64,000 nt of DNA from the NCBI RefSeq assembly GCF_033095985.1, contig NZ_AP026802.1:434001-498000 (forward strand), written 5' to 3'. The notes under the pieces are model-generated. The model was not told the DNA's origin and did no database searches. It saw only the letters and a list, made by a program, of their open reading frames with translations. Source of the stretch: Xylocopilactobacillus apicola (GTDB taxonomy: Bacteria > Bacillota > Bacilli > Lactobacillales > Lactobacillaceae). The translations under genes and the position numbers were made by a program. Positions 1 to 11,869 of this stretch are shown here, in pieces (the first letter of the stretch is position 1; every line of letters starts with the position of its first letter).

Positions 1-2
1 AT

Positions 3-236
3 TCTTATATCGAAGATCATTTAAATCAAAAAATTGGTCCAGCTTTTCGTAAAGTTAGTGCTGCTAAACCGAGCGCAGATGACCAACTTTATTTAAAATG
101 CGCAATGGATGATCCGATTTTAAAAATGGAACAGATAGTTTCTTTGGAAAACAATGTGCCATTTGAATTGTCGGAGACTCATCATCGATACGATCACGAA
201 AAAATATTGGTTTATTTGCCTGGAAATGGGCGTTAG
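3..236 (+). CDS. GntR-family transcriptional regulator, C-terminal UTRA domain (partial)
   Basis: Only the last 77 codons are inside the window; the reading frame is open from the left edge to TAG at 234-236. The translated tail resembles the effector-binding UTRA domain of GntR/HutC regulators, ending with the typical pattern of a Glu-rich strand, a conserved R-Y-D element and a short hydrophobic strand. The DNA-binding half lies outside the window. In lactobacilli such regulators usually control a neighbouring sugar PTS, and the next gene downstream is a PTS permease, so local control is a reasonable inference. The ligand cannot be told. Confidence 0.75.
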   Translation, partial: SYIEDHLNQKIGPAFRKVSAAKPSADDQLYLKCAMDDPILKMEQIVSLENNVPFELSETHHRYDHEKILVYLPGNGR

Positions 237-312
237 AATTTAACTATATTTTTTAATATATTAAAGAAAAACGAATCATTTTTAAATAATTAAAATTATT
301 TTGCTGATTTTC

Positions 313-357
313 TTGACAAAGCAAAGAAAAATAGATATACTCGTGTAAGCGCTTAAT
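313..357 (+). promoter_or_regulatory. Sigma-A promoter with cre-like site upstream of PTS EIIC
   Basis: A -35 TTGACA (313-318) and a -10 TATACT (336-341) are separated by exactly 17 bases. Immediately downstream, TGTAAGCGCTTAAT (344-357) matches most of the catabolite-responsive element consensus, departing only near its 3' end. A CcpA roadblock just after the -10 would repress the EIIC gene when preferred sugars are present; this last point is inference from the motif. Confidence 0.75.
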
Positions 358-404
358 CATCACGCCACTTCCTTTAATAAATATAAATTTAACGGAGAGA
401 ATGT

Positions 405-1703
405 ATGCAAGAAAAATCTTTTCTAGATAAATTTGGCGAAAAATTAATGCCGATCGCAAATAAGTTGAATTCAAATCGATATTTAGCAGCAATTCGTGAT
501 GGATTCTTTGCTTCAATGTCAATTATCATTGTTGGATCAGTATTTCTTATTTTTCCAAATTTCCCTTACCAAGGTTTTATCAATTTTATGAATGGAATTT
601 TTGGTAGCGGGTGGGTCGACTTTTGTAATCGTGCTTATGATATGTCGGTCAATGTAATGACGATTTACGTAGTAATTGGTATTTCCCGAAGTTTAGCACG
701 TCACTATAAAATAGCCACGATTAGTGCAGTTGTTCCCGCCTTGATGTCATTTCTGCTTTTGACACCAGAGATTCATGAAAGTGCAAAAGTATCGGGGTTA
801 CCACTTAAGAATTTCGGGGCAAGTGGGCTATTTTTGGGAATGTTTTGTGCGATTTTTTCAGTCGAAATTACGCGTTTTGTTCTGAAACGTGGTTGGAAAA
901 TCAAAATGCCTGAGACAGTTCCCAGTAATGTTTCAGCTTCTTTTGAATCACTAATCCCGGTTGTATTCATATTTTTGATTTATCTCTTTATTTTCCAAGG
1001 ATTCAAAATGACTTCTTTTGGAAGTGCACAGAATTTTATCTTCGGAATTTTACAAAAACCATTACAAGCTTTAGGCTCTTCAATCGGAGCAACAGTTTTA
1101 ATTGAGGTCATAGCGACACTGCTATTTTCCTTTGGATTGCACGGACCAAATATTGTTGGTGCAATAACTACACCAATTTGGACGGCTTTAACGGTAGAAA
1201 ATTCAGATGCTTATCGTTTGCATAAAGCTCTACCAAACATTGTTAATAGTCAATTTGATTCTAGCTTTGTAAAACTTGGTGGTTGTGGTGCAACAATTGG
1301 ATTAGTTATTTTACTTGTTTTTGTAGCAAAGTCGGATCAGTTTAAATCACTTGGTAAGTTATCTATTGGGCCAGCGATTTTCAATATTAATGAGCCAGTT
1401 ATTTTTGGCGCACCGATTGTGTTAAATCCGATTTTGATGATTCCTTTTATTTTGTCACCAATAATTTTTGCAACCTTAAGTTGGATTGTGATGAGAGTAG
1501 GTCTTGTACCAATTACTAATGGAATTAATTTGCCTTGGACGATGCCGCTAGTTTTCTCAGGCTTTTTGCTTAGTGGATGGCGTGGAGCTCTCTGGCAAAT
1601 AATTGAAATTTTTCTTTCAATTGCTTGGTATTATCCATTCTTCAAGATTGCTGATAAACAAGCTTATAAGATCGAAATGGATGGAGCTAAAGCTGAATCT
1701 TAA
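405..1703 (+). CDS. PTS sugar transporter subunit IIC, lactose/cellobiose type
   Basis: This 432-residue polytopic membrane protein is the sugar-translocating EIIC subunit of the lactose/cellobiose (Lac) PTS family. Recognisable signatures are the G-L-H-G-P-N-I-V-G segment near residue 245 and the N-I-N-E-P-V-I-F-G-A-P motif near residue 325 that lines the substrate site. Length fits the family (about 420-450). It needs separate EIIA and EIIB partners, which are not in this window. The ATG at 405 follows a GGAGAG ribosome site; another ATG at 401 is out of frame. It is transcribed alone from the cre-associated promoter and ends at a terminator. The substrate is probably a beta-glucoside such as cellobiose, but family members differ. 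Confidence 0.88.
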   Translation: MQEKSFLDKFGEKLMPIANKLNSNRYLAAIRDGFFASMSIIIVGSVFLIFPNFPYQGFINFMNGIFGSGWVDFCNRAYDMSVNVMTIYVVIGISRSLARHYKIATISAVVPALMSFLLLTPEIHESAKVSGLPLKNFGASGLFLGMFCAIFSVEITRFVLKRGWKIKMPETVPSNVSASFESLIPVVFIFLIYLFIFQGFKMTSFGSAQNFIFGILQKPLQALGSSIGATVLIEVIATLLFSFGLHGPNIVGAITTPIWTALTVENSDAYRLHKALPNIVNSQFDSSFVKLGGCGATIGLVILLVFVAKSDQFKSLGKLSIGPAIFNINEPVIFGAPIVLNPILMIPFILSPIIFATLSWIVMRVGLVPITNGINLPWTMPLVFSGFLLSGWRGALWQIIEIFLSIAWYYPFFKIADKQAYKIEMDGAKAES

Positions 1704-1758
1704 TTTAAGTTAAACGTCTTGTAACAATTTCTACCCGTTTTTGTTTCAGACAAATAAG

Positions 1759-1787
1759 ACATCTCATTTAATTGAGGTGTTTTTTTT
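1759..1787 (+). terminator. Rho-independent terminator after PTS EIIC
   Basis: ACATCTCA and TGAGGTGT pair (one G-U) around a six-base loop and are followed by a run of eight T residues. Confidence 0.8.
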
Positions 1788-1788
1788 G

Positions 1789-1818
1789 CAAAAAAAAACC
1801 AACCATGAGAGGCTAGTT
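1789..1818 (-). terminator. Rho-independent terminator for the histidine phosphatase gene
   Basis: Read on the minus strand, AACTAGCC pairs with GGTTGGTT (including wobble pairs) and is followed by a long T run. It starts directly after the stop codon of the gene ending at 1819. Confidence 0.6.
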
Positions 1819-2385
1819 CTAGAATAGGCGGATTACTTTTCCAAGTTTAAATTGTTGGTCTTCAAATTGATAAACAAAAATCGATCCGTTAGAAAATCCT
1901 TTGTTTAATTCCTCGGTTGGATCTTGAATCATTCTGAGAAAATTAAAGCTAGATCCAGCGTGCGAGACAACTAAGACGTTTTGATTATCTGGTTGACTCA
2001 TTAAATCGGTTAAACATTCAAGCATTCGCTTTCCGACCGTGTTAGATGACTCGCCGCCATAAGGCAAGAAAAATGTCTGATATGCCTTGGGACCTTTGGG
2101 GTTAATTCGCTCGGTTTCTCCTTCTAAAATCCCGAAATTCATTTCTTTTAGTGCTTTTAGACGTTGGTATGGAAGTCTTTCTTGCAAAATCAGTTCCATC
2201 GTATCACAGCATCGCTCCGAGGTAGAACTGTAGGCGTGATCAAGTGGAATATCTTCAAAATATTTGCCAACTTGTTTAGCTTGCTCAATTCCTTTTTCGG
2301 TTAAGGGGGAATCACTCCACCCCTGGATGCGGTGTTGAACATTAAACATCGTTTCTCCGTGACGGACAACATATAAAGTTTTCAA
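1819..2385 (-). CDS. Histidine phosphatase family protein (phosphoglycerate mutase-like)
   Basis: A 188-residue cytosolic enzyme of the histidine phosphatase superfamily. The catalytic R-H-G-E motif sits at residues 8-11, where His9 would carry the phosphate, and the second histidine is in the V-V-S-H-A-G-S segment near residue 145. Many such lactobacillar proteins are annotated as phosphoglycerate mutase, but small monomeric ones like this are often broad phosphatases, so the substrate is left open. The ATG is preceded by AAAGGAGC. It is a single-gene unit, facing the EIIC gene across back-to-back terminators. Confidence 0.85.
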   Translation of the reverse strand: MKTLYVVRHGETMFNVQHRIQGWSDSPLTEKGIEQAKQVGKYFEDIPLDHAYSSTSERCCDTMELILQERLPYQRLKALKEMNFGILEGETERINPKGPKAYQTFFLPYGGESSNTVGKRMLECLTDLMSQPDNQNVLVVSHAGSSFNFLRMIQDPTEELNKGFSNGSIFVYQFEDQQFKLGKVIRLF

Positions 2386-2462
2386 ATTTTGTGCTCCTTT
2401 TTTAATAATAATTATATCAGTTGCTGAAAAAAATCGTTTCTTACGACCGAGTTTTTTAAAAG

Positions 2463-3647
2463 TTAAAGTAATTTCAAGAAGATTGAAGCGATTATAACTG
2501 ATGCCAACGAAACAGTTGCAAATCCACCCACAAGCATTTTTGGCATCATATTAGCTAGAAGATAAGCCTCTTCAGACTCATTATTTGCTACTTCCCGTGA
2601 AACTTCAGAAGTTAAAATGTAATCGGTTGGGAAACCGAATAGAGAAGTTAAGGCGCATGAGTAAGCCATTTGCCAGCTCATTTTAAATGGCTTAGCTAAG
2701 ATATAGGAAGCAATGAACATTCCGATTAATCCTAAAACAATTAAAACTAGAATTTGTACAATGATTGTCGCCATTTGTTGAGGAGTAGTTAGTCCCAGTT
2801 GAGAGAAGGCATAAGCCAGTAGTCCATACATCAACCAGTTGAAAACGCCCGCTTTATTTAGCGACTGGGTTTCGATGAAGCCAACCTGATGAGCAAGAAC
2901 TCCGAGAATTAAACCAATAATATTGGAGTTAATTGTTCCGTTGGTTAAATTGGCCAAGAAATTACTTATCAAAGCAATAAAGGCAATTTTGACCAAAATA
3001 AAAGATGGAGTGTTGTATTGTTTCGGTAATTTATCAAACATTTTAGTCTTGCCGCTGTTTTTCTCATCATCAGATAAAATAGCTTTTTTCTGCTCTTCTT
3101 TGGGCATTTTATTGAATTGCTTGACTAAACGATTGCCCTCTTGTTTTAAAAGCCAAGAAGTTAAAGGGTAGCCTACCAATGAATGAAAAACTAACATTGC
3201 AACAGGTAAGGAAACTAAATGAGTCAGGTTGTGCGTTTTTAACCCGTCAGTCATTAATAAGGCTGAGACAATTCCTCCTGTTAAGGAGGGAACAGCTGCC
3301 AGAACAGTGTGCCAATCGAAGATCAAAGTTCCAAGAGTTAAAGTTAAAATTAAAGTTCCAACAACACCCAGAATGGCTATACAAGCGGCGCGCCATTGCT
3401 GGAGCAGTTCTTTTAAACTCATCAAAGTGCCAAGATTAATTAATAACAAATTCATACAGATTGTACTAAAATTAGGGCCAAAAGATGCTGAGGTGGCAAT
3501 GTTTTTTGGCAAGATCGTCCAAAATCCAATGATAAACAGTAAAGCTGTTGCAAAAACTGAAGGAATTAGAGCATGAGTGGCTGAAGAAACCCATTCCCCA
3601 ATCATGATGAACAACATGATAATTAAGAAGGCGCTGATATATGTCAT
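2463..3647 (-). CDS. Polytopic membrane protein, possibly GltS-like (ESS family) transporter
   Basis: 394 residues with roughly ten hydrophobic membrane segments and a charged, Lys-rich cytoplasmic loop in the middle (about residues 170-215). The arrangement of two membrane halves, each with a glycine-rich stretch (for example S-L-T-G-G-I-V near residue 122), is reminiscent of sodium:glutamate symporters, but I do not see the full family signature and the substrate is not known. The ATG at 3647 has a GGGAGAAAG ribosome site. The gene diverges from the methyltransferase gene at 3852 and stands alone. The transport role is inferred from topology. Confidence 0.6.
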   Translation of the reverse strand: MTYISAFLIIMLFIMIGEWVSSATHALIPSVFATALLFIIGFWTILPKNIATSASFGPNFSTICMNLLLINLGTLMSLKELLQQWRAACIAILGVVGTLILTLTLGTLIFDWHTVLAAVPSLTGGIVSALLMTDGLKTHNLTHLVSLPVAMLVFHSLVGYPLTSWLLKQEGNRLVKQFNKMPKEEQKKAILSDDEKNSGKTKMFDKLPKQYNTPSFILVKIAFIALISNFLANLTNGTINSNIIGLILGVLAHQVGFIETQSLNKAGVFNWLMYGLLAYAFSQLGLTTPQQMATIIVQILVLIVLGLIGMFIASYILAKPFKMSWQMAYSCALTSLFGFPTDYILTSEVSREVANNESEEAYLLANMMPKMLVGGFATVSLASVIIASIFLKLL

Positions 3648-3851
3648 GTAACTTTCTCCCTGCTAATATTTATACAATAAATTGTAATTAGAATAATACA
3701 GATTTTTGGTCGAATAGTCAAATGTTGCTTAATCACAATAAATTATTAATTGAGATCAAACATCTCATTTTTGATAATTTGAAACATTGCTCCAAATAAA
3801 GGATAATAAAAAGAACAAAAGTTCTGATGAATTACCTAATGGAGGAAAATA

Positions 3852-4598
3852 TTGAACAACATTCAAATGTCTGATTATTTTTACATATCATCACAATTTA
3901 AGGGTAATCCCAATTATTCGTATTTTGAGTGGTTGGCTAACTTAGATACCATTCCCAGATCATATAGAGATCATCCAATTGAAAGCGAAGAGCAATTAAA
4001 GGAAATAAAACAAGATTTTCAAAAAGAATTGGGATTTTCGTTGGGTAGATATATTCGAATCAAAAATGCATTTGCTTTGTTAAATGAACCTGGAAGCGGG
4101 TCGCTCGAATACAATTTGATAGATACTCCGTTGGGAGATATGATCAGCGCATTTACCGAGCGAGGATTGTGTCTGCTTGAATTTATTGATCGAAAAAGTT
4201 TGATCACAGAGCTTATAAAAATCAAAAAAGTAACAAATGGATCGTTCGTGCAAAAGGAATCTCAACGTTCGTCGTTTCTCGCTGCTGAGTTGAAAAGTTA
4301 CTTTGCAGGAGAACTGAAAAAATTTTCAACGTTGCTGGATCCGATGGGTACGGAGTTTCAACAAAAAGTGTGGGCGATTTTGCAAGAAATACCTTACGGA
4401 CAAACAATAAGTTATTTTGAAGAAGCAGAGCGCATGGCAAATCCCAAAGCAATTAGGGCGATTGCAACAGCCAATGGCGCTAACAAAATCTCGATAGTAA
4501 TACCTTGCCATCGAGTTATCGGTAAAGACGGCAAACTTGTCGGTTATGGCGGTGGACTTGAGCGCAAACGCTATCTTCTGGATTTAGAAAATGCTTAA
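3852..4598 (+). CDS. ogt: Methylated-DNA--[protein]-cysteine S-methyltransferase
   Basis: A suicide DNA-repair protein that takes the alkyl group from O6-alkylguanine onto its own cysteine. The C-terminal domain carries the hallmark I-P-C-H-R-V-I-G motif with acceptor Cys219, preceded by the DNA-binding helix region with the Y-G-Q-T segment near residue 180. At 248 residues it is longer than minimal Ogt (about 160-180); the first 80 residues are Ada-like in position but I recognise no metal-binding cysteines. The start is TTG at 3852 with GGAGG at 3841-3845. It overlaps the next, broken, acetyltransferase gene by eight bases. Confidence 0.85.
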   Translation: MNNIQMSDYFYISSQFKGNPNYSYFEWLANLDTIPRSYRDHPIESEEQLKEIKQDFQKELGFSLGRYIRIKNAFALLNEPGSGSLEYNLIDTPLGDMISAFTERGLCLLEFIDRKSLITELIKIKKVTNGSFVQKESQRSSFLAAELKSYFAGELKKFSTLLDPMGTEFQQKVWAILQEIPYGQTISYFEEAERMANPKAIRAIATANGANKISIVIPCHRVIGKDGKLVGYGGGLERKRYLLDLENA

Positions 4599-4951
4599 CC
4601 AAGCTGAGGCGTTAGAGATCGCTAGTTGGCATTATCTGGCACCGTATTCATTTTATGATTTTAATGAGGAACTCATTACGCCTGAATTACATCAAAATAA
4701 TTATTTTAAAGCGAGTTGATTATTTTTTCAATGTGGAAATAAATGAGAAACGCGCAGAAATCGGCCTAGGATTAAAGCCAAGTTTAACCGGTCAAGGTCG
4801 CGGGACCAAATTTTGCCAAGCAATTATTGATCATATATTACAACGTAATCCAGGTCTTGGGCTTTTGCAATTAGACGTCGTTGCATTTAATGAATGGGCA
4901 ATTCATACTTATGAATTATTAGATTTTAAAAAAGTTCGGCGGCATCTGTAA
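4591..4951 (+). pseudogene. GNAT-family N-acetyltransferase, frameshifted
   Basis: The ATG at 4591, inside the end of the methyltransferase gene, opens a frame that stops with TGA after about 43 codons. The first part encodes an acetyltransferase-like N-terminus (A-E-A-L-E-I-A-S-W-H-Y). From about 4700 to 4951 a different forward frame encodes the acetyl-CoA-binding half, with the G-L-G-L-K-P-S-L-T-G-Q-G-R-G pyrophosphate loop and a C-terminal L-D-F-K-K-V-R-R segment. The two halves join if one frameshift and a small deletion between about 4685 and 4715 are assumed; strand beta-4 is short. A sequencing error could also explain it, but the missing residues favour real decay. Confidence 0.75.
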
Positions 4952-5065
4952 GAAACTAATGGGTCTATTTTTGATTTCTGGTTGATGAAAAAATCTTTCT
5001 AGTGCTTTATCTCGTATAAGAAAACGGTTAAAATGAGGTTATATTTTAAAAACGGGGGGTAAAAT

Positions 5066-6115
5066 TTGGAGCCACTTGAGGTTAAACAGGTAAAAGATCA
5101 GATTGAGTGCAAAATAGCATCTGGGAATCAGGGAGCTGGCATTCTTGCAATCTATGATAATAAAGATCTAAAGACTCCGATTAAAGAAATTGAAGTTAAT
5201 TTAGTGGATGGAAAATTCGAGCTTCCAGCTCATTTTACGAATCGACGTTTTTTTCTCAAATTAACGATTGGTAATAAGACCTACTTTGGGGCGCTTAGGC
5301 ATCTTGAACTGACAGGCCTTTATAACTTGCGTGATTTAGGAGGATATCAAGGACAATTCGGGTCAGTAAAATGGGGTTTGTTGTATCGCAGTGATGCATT
5401 AGATGGGCTTAATCAGGCTGATTTAGTATGGATGAAGAATTTGGCGGTGGAAACGGTCATTGACTTACGTTCGCAGCAGGAAATTGAGCGCAATCCCGAT
5501 CAGGAAATTGGGGCGAGAGAGCGTTATGAAATAGATCCCAGTGCTTTTGTTGCTGCATCAGCAAGTGCAATGCCGGATGAAAAGACTCACGATCAAAAAA
5601 GAGTGGCTAGTTTGCAATATTTGGCTCAAAGTCCTGCAGGGCGAGAAAAGCTTGAAGCTATGAAAGGGCAAATGATTGTTCAAATGCATGATATGGTTGC
5701 TAAACCAGTCTCGCAAACGGCTTACGCCAAATTTCTTACGGTCGTTTTAAATGCCAAAATTCCGATTCTTTTTCATTGTCAGGGTGGCAAAGACCGGACT
5801 GGTTGGGGCGCTGCGCTTTTGTTGGGACTTTTAGGTATTGATGAAGAAACAATTATGCAAGATTATCTGCTCACTAAACAATACAATGTTTTTAGAAATT
5901 CGAAAAGGATGGCCAGTTACGCTAAATATACTGATAATGAGCTGGTTTTAGACTATTTGCATTCGCTTCAACAGACTAAATCGGAGTATTTAAATTCTTC
6001 ATTTAAAGCGTTAAAGGAATTAGCCCCTTCATTTGAAGTGTATGCTGAAAAATATCTCAATTTTTCAGCTGATAAAGTTAAAGAATTGCGTCATAAATTC
6101 TTAAGTGAAGATTAG
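5066..6115 (+). CDS. Tyrosine-protein phosphatase
   Basis: A 349-residue member of the lactobacillar tyrosine/serine phosphatase family. The P-loop H-C-Q-G-G-K-D-R-T-G near residue 238 contains the C-x5-R signature, with Cys238 as nucleophile, and the N-L-R-D-L-G-G-Y segment near residue 88 is typical of this family's start. Residues 1-85 form a beta-rich extra region with no catalytic motif. The start is TTG at 5066 behind a very G-rich ribosome site. The gene lies 24 bases before the 6-phospho-beta-glucosidase gene and probably shares its transcript; whether it acts on sugar phosphates or proteins is not known. Confidence 0.85.
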   Translation: MEPLEVKQVKDQIECKIASGNQGAGILAIYDNKDLKTPIKEIEVNLVDGKFELPAHFTNRRFFLKLTIGNKTYFGALRHLELTGLYNLRDLGGYQGQFGSVKWGLLYRSDALDGLNQADLVWMKNLAVETVIDLRSQQEIERNPDQEIGARERYEIDPSAFVAASASAMPDEKTHDQKRVASLQYLAQSPAGREKLEAMKGQMIVQMHDMVAKPVSQTAYAKFLTVVLNAKIPILFHCQGGKDRTGWGAALLLGLLGIDEETIMQDYLLTKQYNVFRNSKRMASYAKYTDNELVLDYLHSLQQTKSEYLNSSFKALKELAPSFEVYAEKYLNFSADKVKELRHKFLSED

Positions 6116-8972
<2,857 letters not shown>

Positions 8973-9036
8973 TTTGAAGAAAATATTTTCAGCGATCTGC
9001 TAAATATCGTATACTAAGGGGGAGGAGAAATTACTA

Positions 9037-9315
9037 ATGAAGAAAAATCTAAAGATTCCAATGGGTTTTGTTAAGCAAACCAATGATGGTCGAACTGTGA
9101 TTACTTATGGTAAGGGGCAGCAGCTTTTTTCGATTTTTATTCCCCTGCTTGATGTGGTTGATTGGAGCAATCCAACTTACCGAGAAATTAATTTCGATCC
9201 CGACCAAAAGTATGACGTTGTAATCGGTGATTCTGCGATAGGAGCTCAACCGATGAGCGGCTCCGTTAAAGGAGATGTCATTGAAGATGATCTAAATCGT
9301 TTGATTAACAATTAG
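9037..9315 (+). CDS. Conserved hypothetical protein, 92 residues
   Basis: A small soluble protein of mixed charge with no membrane segment and no motif I recognise. A strong AGGAG-type ribosome site (about 9019-9026) precedes the ATG, and TATACT at 9010-9015 is a possible -10, so the gene looks real and separately transcribed. It faces the APC permease gene with only 12 bases between the stops. No function is proposed. Confidence 0.6.
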   Translation: MKKNLKIPMGFVKQTNDGRTVITYGKGQQLFSIFIPLLDVVDWSNPTYREINFDPDQKYDVVIGDSAIGAQPMSGSVKGDVIEDDLNRLINN

Positions 9316-9327
9316 TCGGACGGTTTT

Positions 9328-10677
9328 TTATTTTTTAGGGTTCGAAATGAATAACATTAGCGGTAAGATGAAATAGCCAATTATCATCGCGCTGATAGCA
9401 AAAATATTTGGCACCAAATGTCCGTCAGCCGCTGTAATAGTAAATTGAGCCACCCAATCGAATTTAATCAAAAGCAAGATTGTCATTATAAGAGCAATGA
9501 TTGGGCAGATTACATCTGTAATGAAGCTTTTTTTGACGTTAGGGAGGGTCGCTTCTTTACTCTTGCCGTAAAAGAAGATAATCACACAAAGTGGCACGAT
9601 TAAGAATTGGATGAAGCGAGAAATCGAGCTTAAAATAATAATGCTGGTCATTTGGTAATTAAAAGACAGTGGTAAAATAATTGCAATCAAGGCAGTCGTT
9701 ACAAAAGCTCTTAGCGGAAATCCGTGGTTGCTGCGTTTAGCAAACCAAGCGGGGACTTGCTTTTCCTGGGCCATGGCTTCTAAAATTCGCGGTGTACTAA
9801 AAGACGCTGCAACGTTAACCCCAAACATTGAGATTAAAGCACCGACCAGAATTATATTTTGAACGCTGCGATTTTTAAAAATCGCTGCTAATGCAACGAC
9901 TTCTTTTGTCTTAATTAGCGCTTGGGGATTAATCATCATTGATACAATAATGATTCCAATGTAAATTAAGGCGACAGAAATGATGGCAAAAGGAATTGCT
10001 CGTGGCAGATTTTTCTCTGGCTGGTCCATGTCATCAGAACCACTTGCGACACTTTCAAAGCCGGTAAAAGCATAGAAAGCGGCAATTGAAGCCATCACAA
10101 AACGTGAAAGGGTTAAAGGCGGAGTGGATTGATTGATGCTGCTAAAATGGTTAGCGCCAGTTGTTATAATTATGAAAACACCAGCGATGATCGTTGTGAT
10201 TAGGGCAAGTAATTTGCCAATTGTCGATAAATTATTGATTAATTCAAAGAGCCTGGGACCAAAGAAGTTCACAAGCAAAAGAACGATCATTAAAATTCCA
10301 AAACAGCTGGTGATTAGTAGTGAGTTTGAATTATTTCCTCCGCCAAGGGAGATAATGGTTTTGATGACAGCAGTCGCCATGACACCCCAAGCAATACTTC
10401 CTGCGATATAGCGGGTAATCCCAATGTAAAATCCTACATTTTGGCCAAAAGCCGCTTTTGCGTAAGCGTAAGCAGCACCACTATGTGCTACATACTTGGC
10501 AGCAGCGGCAAAAACGATCCCGAGTAGTGCAGCAAAAATCGCTGCACTTAAGTAAACAAGTGGCGCGAATGTGCCAGCTTGGGTGACTACTGAGCCAGGA
10601 GAAAGAAATATTCCCGATCCAATAATCGAATTGATCGTTAATAAAACAATTGACCAAAAACCTAATTTTTTCTTCAT
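9328..10677 (-). CDS. APC-family amino acid permease
   Basis: 449 residues with about twelve membrane segments, typical of the amino acid-polyamine-organocation superfamily. The N-terminal helix contains the I-I-G-S-G-I-F substrate-binding bend near residues 18-24, and A-F-Y-A-F-T-G-F-E-S near residue 205 matches the conserved TM6 region. Transport of amino acids across the cell membrane is clear from the family; the particular amino acid is not. The ATG at 10677 has an AAGG site. It diverges from the LCP gene, sharing a short intergenic stretch. Confidence 0.85.
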   Translation of the reverse strand: MKKKLGFWSIVLLTINSIIGSGIFLSPGSVVTQAGTFAPLVYLSAAIFAALLGIVFAAAAKYVAHSGAAYAYAKAAFGQNVGFYIGITRYIAGSIAWGVMATAVIKTIISLGGGNNSNSLLITSCFGILMIVLLLVNFFGPRLFELINNLSTIGKLLALITTIIAGVFIIITTGANHFSSINQSTPPLTLSRFVMASIAAFYAFTGFESVASGSDDMDQPEKNLPRAIPFAIISVALIYIGIIIVSMMINPQALIKTKEVVALAAIFKNRSVQNIILVGALISMFGVNVAASFSTPRILEAMAQEKQVPAWFAKRSNHGFPLRAFVTTALIAIILPLSFNYQMTSIIILSSISRFIQFLIVPLCVIIFFYGKSKEATLPNVKKSFITDVICPIIALIMTILLLIKFDWVAQFTITAADGHLVPNIFAISAMIIGYFILPLMLFISNPKK

Positions 10678-10763
10678 TATTCTAACCTTTCAACTCAAAT
10701 TTTTTGCGGATTTTCAAAAAAATGTTAACATGGAAACAACGTTTTGTTCAAAAGGAAAAAATT

Positions 10764-11843
10764 GTGGAAAAACCTTCTCGAAAATATTCAGAAAAACGTC
10801 CTCGTAAAGGGCATTATGTACTCAAAGTTTTACTTTTAATTGTAGTAGTTTTGCTGGGCGGAACCAGTCTTTTTGCGAGTAAGACTTATTTAGATACACG
10901 TCATGCGATCAATAAGACCTATCATGGTAAGCCTAATCGCAAAGCTGACAAGCGAATCAAAGAGCGAGATAATTTAAGCATTTTGATTCTTGGAATTGAT
11001 ACTGGCGAGGAAGGCAGAATTGATCGTGGAAATTCAGATACGATGATTGTTGCTACATTAAATCCGAATAAGAAAAAGATGCAAATGGTCAGTATTCCGC
11101 GGGATACCGCTGCCCAAATTATGGGGGCTAATGAATTTAAAATGACCAAAATTAACTCAGCTTATAATTTGGGAGGATCTGAAATGGCCAAAGATTCCGT
11201 GGCCAGTCTTCTAAATATTCCGGTGAATTATTATCTGACCCTTGATATGAAGGGATTGGAGAAGGTTGTTGATGCTGTTGGTGGTGTTGATGTTGATGTG
11301 CCTTTTACTTTTACCAGTGAAGCCACAGGAGGCCAGACGTTCTACGAAGGTAAACGGCATTTAGATGGGAATATGGCGCTAGCTTATGCTCGGATGCGTC
11401 ATGAGGACCCTGAAGGCGATTATGGACGGCAAAAGAGACAACAACAAGTTATTAAAGCAATTCTTAGTAAAGCAATGTCATTTACTGGTGTGCAGCATTT
11501 ATCGGATCTTTTAAATTCGCTTTCTGAAAGTATGGCGACTGACATAAGTTTTGATAACATGGTGGGGCTTTTTAACAATTATCGCTCAGCAGCTGATAAA
11601 ATTTCATCAGATTCACTGAAAGGTCAGACTGCTTGGATTCAAACTCCTGATTATGATTTTCCGCTTTCATTTCAGGTGGTTTCTGATGAAGAGTTGCAGC
11701 GGATTTCTGATCTTTTAAGAGACGAACTCGGATTAGAGAAAGAAACTATTAGTAACGCAGAAACTAAGGAAAATGCCCTTAACCCCGAATTTAAATTCGG
11801 GGTCGACTACGATCAAAATTATGTGATCCAAGATTTAAATTAA
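10764..11843 (+). CDS. LytR-CpsA-Psr (LCP) family cell-wall phosphotransferase
   Basis: LCP proteins attach teichoic acids or other anionic polymers to peptidoglycan on the outer face of the membrane. The protein has a basic cytoplasmic N-terminus, one membrane helix (about residues 18-38) and the extracellular LCP domain, with the conserved D-T-G element, S-D-T-M-I-V, the S-I-P-R-D-T strand and the R-M-R-H-E-D-P-E-G-D-Y-G-R-Q segment whose arginines bind pyrophosphate. The GTG at 10764 follows AAAGGA with seven bases between and is preferred to TTG 10704 or ATG 10722, which lack such a site. A perfect 22-base palindrome lies near its 3' end. Confidence 0.9.
   Translation: MEKPSRKYSEKRPRKGHYVLKVLLLIVVVLLGGTSLFASKTYLDTRHAINKTYHGKPNRKADKRIKERDNLSILILGIDTGEEGRIDRGNSDTMIVATLNPNKKKMQMVSIPRDTAAQIMGANEFKMTKINSAYNLGGSEMAKDSVASLLNIPVNYYLTLDMKGLEKVVDAVGGVDVDVPFTFTSEATGGQTFYEGKRHLDGNMALAYARMRHEDPEGDYGRQKRQQQVIKAILSKAMSFTGVQHLSDLLNSLSESMATDISFDNMVGLFNNYRSAADKISSDSLKGQTAWIQTPDYDFPLSFQVVSDEELQRISDLLRDELGLEKETISNAETKENALNPEFKFGVDYDQNYVIQDLN
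11782..11803. repeat. Perfect 22-bp palindrome inside the LCP gene
   Basis: Two 11-base arms, ACCCCGAATTT and its exact reverse complement, meet with no spacer. It falls within codons for N-P-E-F-K-F-G-V near the C-terminus. It could form a stable mRNA hairpin or be a protein-binding site; nothing in the sequence decides between these. Confidence 0.8.
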
Positions 11844-11844
11844 A

Positions 11845-11869
11845 AAACTTGCCAAGCGCAAGTTTTTTT
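11845..11869. terminator. Bidirectional terminator between LCP gene and alsD
   Basis: AAACTTGC and GCAAGTTT form a perfect eight-base stem with a five-base loop, with T runs on both strands. It can end transcripts of both convergent genes. Confidence 0.85.

Noticed and set aside
3179-3576. Plus-strand frames opposite the 2463-3647 membrane protein
   Set aside because: They oppose a well supported minus-strand gene with a good ribosome site and membrane topology.
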